From the NCBI RefSeq assembly GCF_032229285.1, contig NZ_CP135084.1, positions 310,001 to 374,000 of the forward strand: a DNA stretch of 64,000 bases, written 5' to 3'. Origin of the DNA: Rheinheimera sp. MMS21-TC3. GTDB taxonomy: Bacteria > Pseudomonadota > Gammaproteobacteria > Enterobacterales > Alteromonadaceae. Shown here piece by piece: positions 59,733 to 64,000 of this stretch. Numbering within the stretch: the stretch's first letter is position 1; each line of letters begins with the position of its first letter. A program made the position numbers and the translations under genes. Under the pieces are notes generated by a model. That model was not told where the DNA came from. It ran no database searches and was given only the letters and a program-made list of their open reading frames with translations.

Positions 59733-62700
59733 ATGAGTAGTAATGTTGAGTGCGTAGCTGATTTTTTTGTTGTAAGGGTGCCAAGATTAAGCTTAGCGCA
59801 ATTTAAGCAACTGCCTACAAGTGAGCAAGCTGTAGTTGATTATCTAACTCATTGGCTTGCATCGCCTGAAGCTGAAGAGGCTATTTATTTAGCGAGCCCA
59901 TCCTTAGTTGAACGAATTGGGCAATGGCGCGAAAAACCTTATAGCAAAACAGGTCAAAAAGTCACTACAGCATTATTAAAGTATTTTATCCGTATGAGCT
60001 GTAGGCCTACCCCTTTTGGTTTATTTGCTGGTATTTCTCTAGGGCACTTTACTGACCGAAGCTTAATTACACCGGCAAATTTACAGTTGGATAAGCGCAA
60101 AACCCGCCTAGATATGTTTTATTTAGCCACTATTCAGCAGCAATGGGCACAAAGTGACGCAGGTCAGCAAGCTGTAAACTTTATACCTAATACTACGCTA
60201 TATCAATTAGGTTCATTTCTACATTATATAGAGCCTTATCAATCATCTTCACAGCGGCAATATAGGCTAAGTTCAGTTGAGCATGACGAGGCATTGCATG
60301 CAATGTTACAGCTTGCTGATGGAGGGAAATCAAAGCAAGCGTTAATCGAGCAGTTTTGTCAGCTATATCCTAGTGTCGACCAAGAAGATGTAGAAGCTTA
60401 TATTCAACAGTTGATTCAAGAGCGAGTGTTAATGGCAGACTTAAAATTGCCTTTAACTAGCGGTTATCCAGATAAAGCCTTTGTTCAAGCATTATTAAAT
60501 GCTAATAACACGGATGATGGCTTGGTATTACAGGCTGCACTTAAAAAGTTAGACGCCCTAGATCAGCAAACAGTTGTAAAACCGGAAGATTATCAAGCTA
60601 TAGTGCAGCATTTGAAGCAATTACCCTATGCGGTTTCAGAAAATAAACTGTTTCAAACTGATGTAAAGCGCACTCTTCAAGTAGCACAATTAGACACAGG
60701 CATACAGGCTGTCTTGAAAAAAACTGTGTTGGCATTGCAATCACAAATGCCAGTATCAGAGAACCCACTTATAAATTTTATTACCAATTTTAATCAACGT
60801 TTTGAAGGCCAAGCGGTTCCATTACTTAAATTACTAGACGAAGATGTTGGGATATCATTTTCTAATGATACTGGCTATGAGACTCCTCTTTTAGCTGGAA
60901 TTAATATTGCAAATAATCAGCGAAGTAAAACGGCTGAGCCTGAAAACTCATTAAGTATCAAGCTACTTCATAAGCTTAATGCTAATAGCAAGGTGTCAAA
61001 TATATTACAGCTTAGTAGCGATGAGATGCTTAAAGATGCGAAAAGTGCAGAGTTATGGCAGCAAATGCCAGCTTCATTTGCAGCAAACATTAGTTGCTAT
61101 AGAAATGCAAGTGGCGAACGGCTAATACATTTGCATGGTTGCACTGGCCCATCTGGGGCAAACTTACTAGGGCGGTTTTGTCACTTAGATGAAGCATTAA
61201 AGCAGCAAGTAATTTCTCATTTTGAAGCTGAAGAAGCTTTATCTAAAAATGCTGTTTTTGCTGAAGTTGTGCATATGCCAGATGGAAGGCCAGGCAATGT
61301 TATTGCTCGACCGCAATTAAGGCAATATGAAATAGTATTTTTAGCAGACACTGAACTAGCTGATGAAAAACAAATTTCGGTACAAGATCTGTATGCGTTT
61401 GTGGAAGGCAATGAAGTTAAGCTTTGGTCAAAACGTTTAAAAAAGTTGGTGATACCACGTTTAACCTCAGCGCATAATTACTCAGATAGAAGTTTAAGTA
61501 TTTATCACTTTCTATGTATGTTGCAACATCAGCAAGCAGAGTTGCCGTTTTATCAATCCCCTACCTTTATAGAGCAAATGGATCGACAACCTAGGGTACA
61601 GCTTGATAATGTAATTTTATCTGAAGCTAAATGGCGAATTGAACGCTCATTACTAGAGGCGTTAGTTAAGAAAGATATTTGGCAAGAAAATGCATGGGCA
61701 GAATTAAAGCATCGTTATCAATTACCTCGCTATGTTTGCTACGCTATTCACGATAATGTTTTAACGATAGATCTACATAACCCTATTTTAATCAAAATTT
61801 TATTGGCCGAAACAAAAGGCCAGCTACAAGTTACCCTTAAAGAGTCGTTAGCGATGCAATATCAAAGTGAAGTTGCTAGTGAAGAAGGGGACTTTGCCCA
61901 TGAGTTTATCGTGCCTATTTTAAACACTAAAGCTAGACCACTTGATATTTTATATGGTGAGCTGGATAAAATGCTAGATATGACAATACAGCGTCAATTT
62001 ATTCCTGGCTCTGAGTGGCTTAGCGTTAAAATTTATGCCGCTGCAAGTACCGCTGAACTACTTTTAAATGAAGCACTTACAGACTTTTTGGCTTTCTGCA
62101 AACAGCAGGGAATGTTAAAGCAATGGTTTTTTATTCGTTATAGCGATCCCGATTGGCATTTACGGTTGCGAATATTAGGAGAGCCCGAGAGCTTATATAG
62201 TAAAGTGCTCCCGCTATTACATAACTATTTATCTGAATGGGTAGAGAGCCAACGTGTGCGCAAGGTTGAAATCTTCACTTATCAACGTGAAATTGAGCGT
62301 TATGGTGGTGATAGAGGAATAGAGCTAGCAGAGCAGGTATTTCAGCATGATAGCGAGTTTGTGCTGCAAACAGTTTCTTTAATACAAAACTATGGTGAAT
62401 CTATAAGAACGCGTATGGCTCTACTAGGCGTAAATGCTATGTTGGATGCATTTTCTTATAGCTTAGATCGTAAATTAGAAATAATGACTCAACTGCGTAC
62501 TGCTTTTGGCTTAGAGTTTAAGGAGCATAGCCATTTACGTAATCAGTTAGGTGCTAAGTATCGTGAGTATCAAAAACAAATACAGGCTGACTTTAACGCG
62601 GAGTATAAGCAAGCTGTTGAGCAACCATTACAGCAAATGTTAACTTTTAAACAACAGTTAATTGAAAACGTTAAACCATTAGCTAATCAAATACTGGCTG

Positions 62701-62897
62701 AGCAACAGCAAGGGCAGCTTAGTTGTACTACCGATAACTTATTGCATTCTTTATTGCATATGTTCTGTAACCGTATATTTAAAACGTATGGCCGTGAGCA
62801 AGAATTTGTTATTTATGACTTTTTAAGACGTTTATACTTATCTGAGGTGGCGAAACAAAAAGCAAGTGACAGTAAGCTTAAATCAAAAGTAGGGTAA
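59733..62897 (+). CDS. lanB: Lantibiotic dehydratase LanB (full-length)
   Basis: 1054 residues, close to NisB (993). It dehydrates Ser/Thr by glutamylation from Glu-tRNA and elimination. The N-terminal glutamylation domain covers about residues 1-745: FVVRVPRLSLAQF, then RMSCRPTPFGLFAGISLG near residue 90, a family hallmark. The C-terminal elimination domain (SpaB_C type, about 760-1040) has FIRYSDPDWHLRLRI near residue 800 and HMFCNRIFKTYGREQE, with His1009 at the site of the NisB elimination His. A single full-length chain differs from the split dehydratases of pinensin clusters. Confidence 0.94.
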   Translation: MSSNVECVADFFVVRVPRLSLAQFKQLPTSEQAVVDYLTHWLASPEAEEAIYLASPSLVERIGQWREKPYSKTGQKVTTALLKYFIRMSCRPTPFGLFAGISLGHFTDRSLITPANLQLDKRKTRLDMFYLATIQQQWAQSDAGQQAVNFIPNTTLYQLGSFLHYIEPYQSSSQRQYRLSSVEHDEALHAMLQLADGGKSKQALIEQFCQLYPSVDQEDVEAYIQQLIQERVLMADLKLPLTSGYPDKAFVQALLNANNTDDGLVLQAALKKLDALDQQTVVKPEDYQAIVQHLKQLPYAVSENKLFQTDVKRTLQVAQLDTGIQAVLKKTVLALQSQMPVSENPLINFITNFNQRFEGQAVPLLKLLDEDVGISFSNDTGYETPLLAGINIANNQRSKTAEPENSLSIKLLHKLNANSKVSNILQLSSDEMLKDAKSAELWQQMPASFAANISCYRNASGERLIHLHGCTGPSGANLLGRFCHLDEALKQQVISHFEAEEALSKNAVFAEVVHMPDGRPGNVIARPQLRQYEIVFLADTELADEKQISVQDLYAFVEGNEVKLWSKRLKKLVIPRLTSAHNYSDRSLSIYHFLCMLQHQQAELPFYQSPTFIEQMDRQPRVQLDNVILSEAKWRIERSLLEALVKKDIWQENAWAELKHRYQLPRYVCYAIHDNVLTIDLHNPILIKILLAETKGQLQVTLKESLAMQYQSEVASEEGDFAHEFIVPILNTKARPLDILYGELDKMLDMTIQRQFIPGSEWLSVKIYAAASTAELLLNEALTDFLAFCKQQGMLKQWFFIRYSDPDWHLRLRILGEPESLYSKVLPLLHNYLSEWVESQRVRKVEIFTYQREIERYGGDRGIELAEQVFQHDSEFVLQTVSLIQNYGESIRTRMALLGVNAMLDAFSYSLDRKLEIMTQLRTAFGLEFKEHSHLRNQLGAKYREYQKQIQADFNAEYKQAVEQPLQQMLTFKQQLIENVKPLANQILAEQQQGQLSCTTDNLLHSLLHMFCNRIFKTYGREQEFVIYDFLRRLYLSEVAKQKASDSKLKSKVG

Positions 62898-63057
62898 ATA
62901 ACTATTGGTTTTAACAGAGCTTTGTTAATCTATGCGGGTTATTTATTATTAACAATATGGTTAAAATAGTTCGTTTTTACACAGTACTAGCGCTATAAGT
63001 TCAGCATAAAATCATAACTATAGACTTAATGTGATAGTTGATAACCTAGAGTAATAT
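62898..63057. other. Gap between lanB and the adaptor gene
   Basis: 160 bp, A/T-rich. No second precursor, promoter or terminator could be supported. Confidence 0.5.
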
Positions 63058-64000
63058 ATGAAATCAATTTTCCGTGAGCAAGTATTAACGCAGCAGACAT
63101 CACGGATGCAGGGTGAAGTCAGTTTAGTACAGGTTCCATCCTTTGTCTGGCTGACAGGGCTAATAACAGTCATTGTTGTTAGCTCATTAATATTTTTGTT
63201 GGCTTCTAATTATAGCCGTAAAGCTGTCGTTTTCGGTGCCTTGCAGCCTGAGCAGGGGATTATTAGAGTACAAACGTCTCAAGCTGGTACTGTAAAGCAA
63301 TTATTAGTACAAGAAGGCGATAAAGTAGAGGCTGGGGAACCTTTGTTGCAATTAACTATGCAGCATTTCTCCTCAGAGGATACAGAGCTGTCTGCGTCAT
63401 TACAAAAAGAGTTAACGGCAATTTTAGTTAACTTACAGCAACAAAAGCAGCAAGAGATAGAAAAATATCGAATTAAACAGCAAGATAGCAATGAACAGAT
63501 TGCTAGTGTAGAAGAGCGATTAAAACAAATAGCACAGCAACAAGCTATTTTTCAGCAGCGTCTAGACTTAAATCAAAAGTTAGTTCAGCAGATCTCGCAG
63601 TTATCGGGCACAGGTTATATTTCTACTTTAGAATTAGACCGACAACGAGATACCTTGTTGTCGCTACAACAGCAAGGTCAAGCGCTTGAGAGTGAAGAGT
63701 TAAGCTTAAAAGAGCAGCTAAAGCAGCAGCAAAATATATTGCAACAATTGCCACTTGAACAACACGCCTCATTAACTTCGATAGACAACCAAATGTCGGA
63801 ATTACGTAATCAGTTAACACGGTTACAGCATGAACAAACTAGTATCATAACAGCGCCAAAGTCAGGCACGGTTAGCGGTATCTTACCTAAATCGGGGCAC
63901 TTTATGGATTCGGGCAGTATTGTTTTAAGTTTGATTCCTGAAGGTGCGGAGTTAGAAGCTATAGTGTATGTGCCAACGCAGTCTATTGCTTTTGTTGAGC
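63058..64000 (+). CDS. HlyD-family secretion adaptor, truncated by window edge
   Basis: At least 314 residues, with no stop before the window end. The start MKSIFREQVLTQQTSRMQG and one membrane helix (about 31-52) are like CvaA-type adaptors that partner peptidase-containing ABC exporters. A lipoyl-like half (GIIRVQTSQAGTVKQLLVQE, about 67-90) precedes a long Gln-rich coiled coil (about 105-260), and the second lipoyl half begins at TAPKSGTVSGILP. It should bridge inner- and outer-membrane exporter parts to secrete the lanthipeptide, so the exporter itself is expected just beyond the edge. Confidence 0.9.
   Translation, partial: MKSIFREQVLTQQTSRMQGEVSLVQVPSFVWLTGLITVIVVSSLIFLLASNYSRKAVVFGALQPEQGIIRVQTSQAGTVKQLLVQEGDKVEAGEPLLQLTMQHFSSEDTELSASLQKELTAILVNLQQQKQQEIEKYRIKQQDSNEQIASVEERLKQIAQQQAIFQQRLDLNQKLVQQISQLSGTGYISTLELDRQRDTLLSLQQQGQALESEELSLKEQLKQQQNILQQLPLEQHASLTSIDNQMSELRNQLTRLQHEQTSIITAPKSGTVSGILPKSGHFMDSGSIVLSLIPEGAELEAIVYVPTQSIAFVE

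Overview
The window is one contiguous piece of a gammaproteobacterial chromosome. The 16S gene, the gene orders (trkA-rsmB-fmt-def / dprA-smg-yrdD-tsaC-aroE-DUF1488-yrdA; dapF-DUF484-xerC-yigB-uvrD; hemCDXY; ubiD-fre) and the large TonB-dependent receptor fit an aquatic Alteromonadales/Chromatiaceae-type bacterium such as the Rheinheimera/Alishewanella group. The genus is inferred from general resemblance, not from a search. No insertion sequence, prophage or CRISPR array was seen.

Left part (1-16.1 kb): housekeeping genes. After the tail of a lytic transglycosylase come pepQ and trkH, then the converging trkA-rsmB-fmt-def operon. A divergent set follows: a LysM protein, dprA, smg and a topoisomerase-type zinc-finger protein. 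Next come purEK (minus strand), tsaC-hemF, a group II truncated haemoglobin, aroE, a DUF1488 gene and a gamma-carbonic anhydrase.

rRNA operon (16.3-22.2 kb): two tandem promoters with GC-rich discriminators, boxA, 16S, tRNA-Ile(GAT), tRNA-Ala(TGC), a second boxA, 23S, 5S and a strong terminator. Long complementary flanks around 16S and 23S give the expected RNase III processing stems. Each tRNA is bracketed by the same pair of repeat types, so the spacer looks like a duplicated module of about 300 bp.

Middle (22.3-52.8 kb): an orphan exported protein, then tmcA, uvrD, yigB, xerC, DUF484, dapF, lysA and lptM on the minus strand, interrupted between uvrD and yigB by an unrecognised plus-strand gene pair. 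Next come cyaY, an esterase, hemCDXY and a deoxyinosine glycosylase, a TonB/TolA-like protein, a FadM-like thioesterase, a YIP1-MacA-MacB-type efflux operon, an alpha/beta-hydrolase lipoprotein, fre and ubiD, a TonB-dependent receptor, metC with a probable MetJ operator, and a NaChBac-type voltage-gated sodium channel.

Right part (53-64 kb): accessory functions around ppc. The first is a leaderless T4-lysozyme-like protein with an N-terminal peptidoglycan-binding domain, overlapped by a gene for a secreted protein; the pair looks like an orphan antibacterial effector and its immunity protein. The second is a class I lanthipeptide cluster: a 64-residue precursor with a double-glycine leader, a LanC cyclase, a full-length LanB dehydratase and an HlyD-type export adaptor that runs off the window end. 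This cluster is the most interesting item. Its precursor has a core of 33 residues with six Ser/Thr and three Cys, and its leader opens with a KLNLKKKEL motif.
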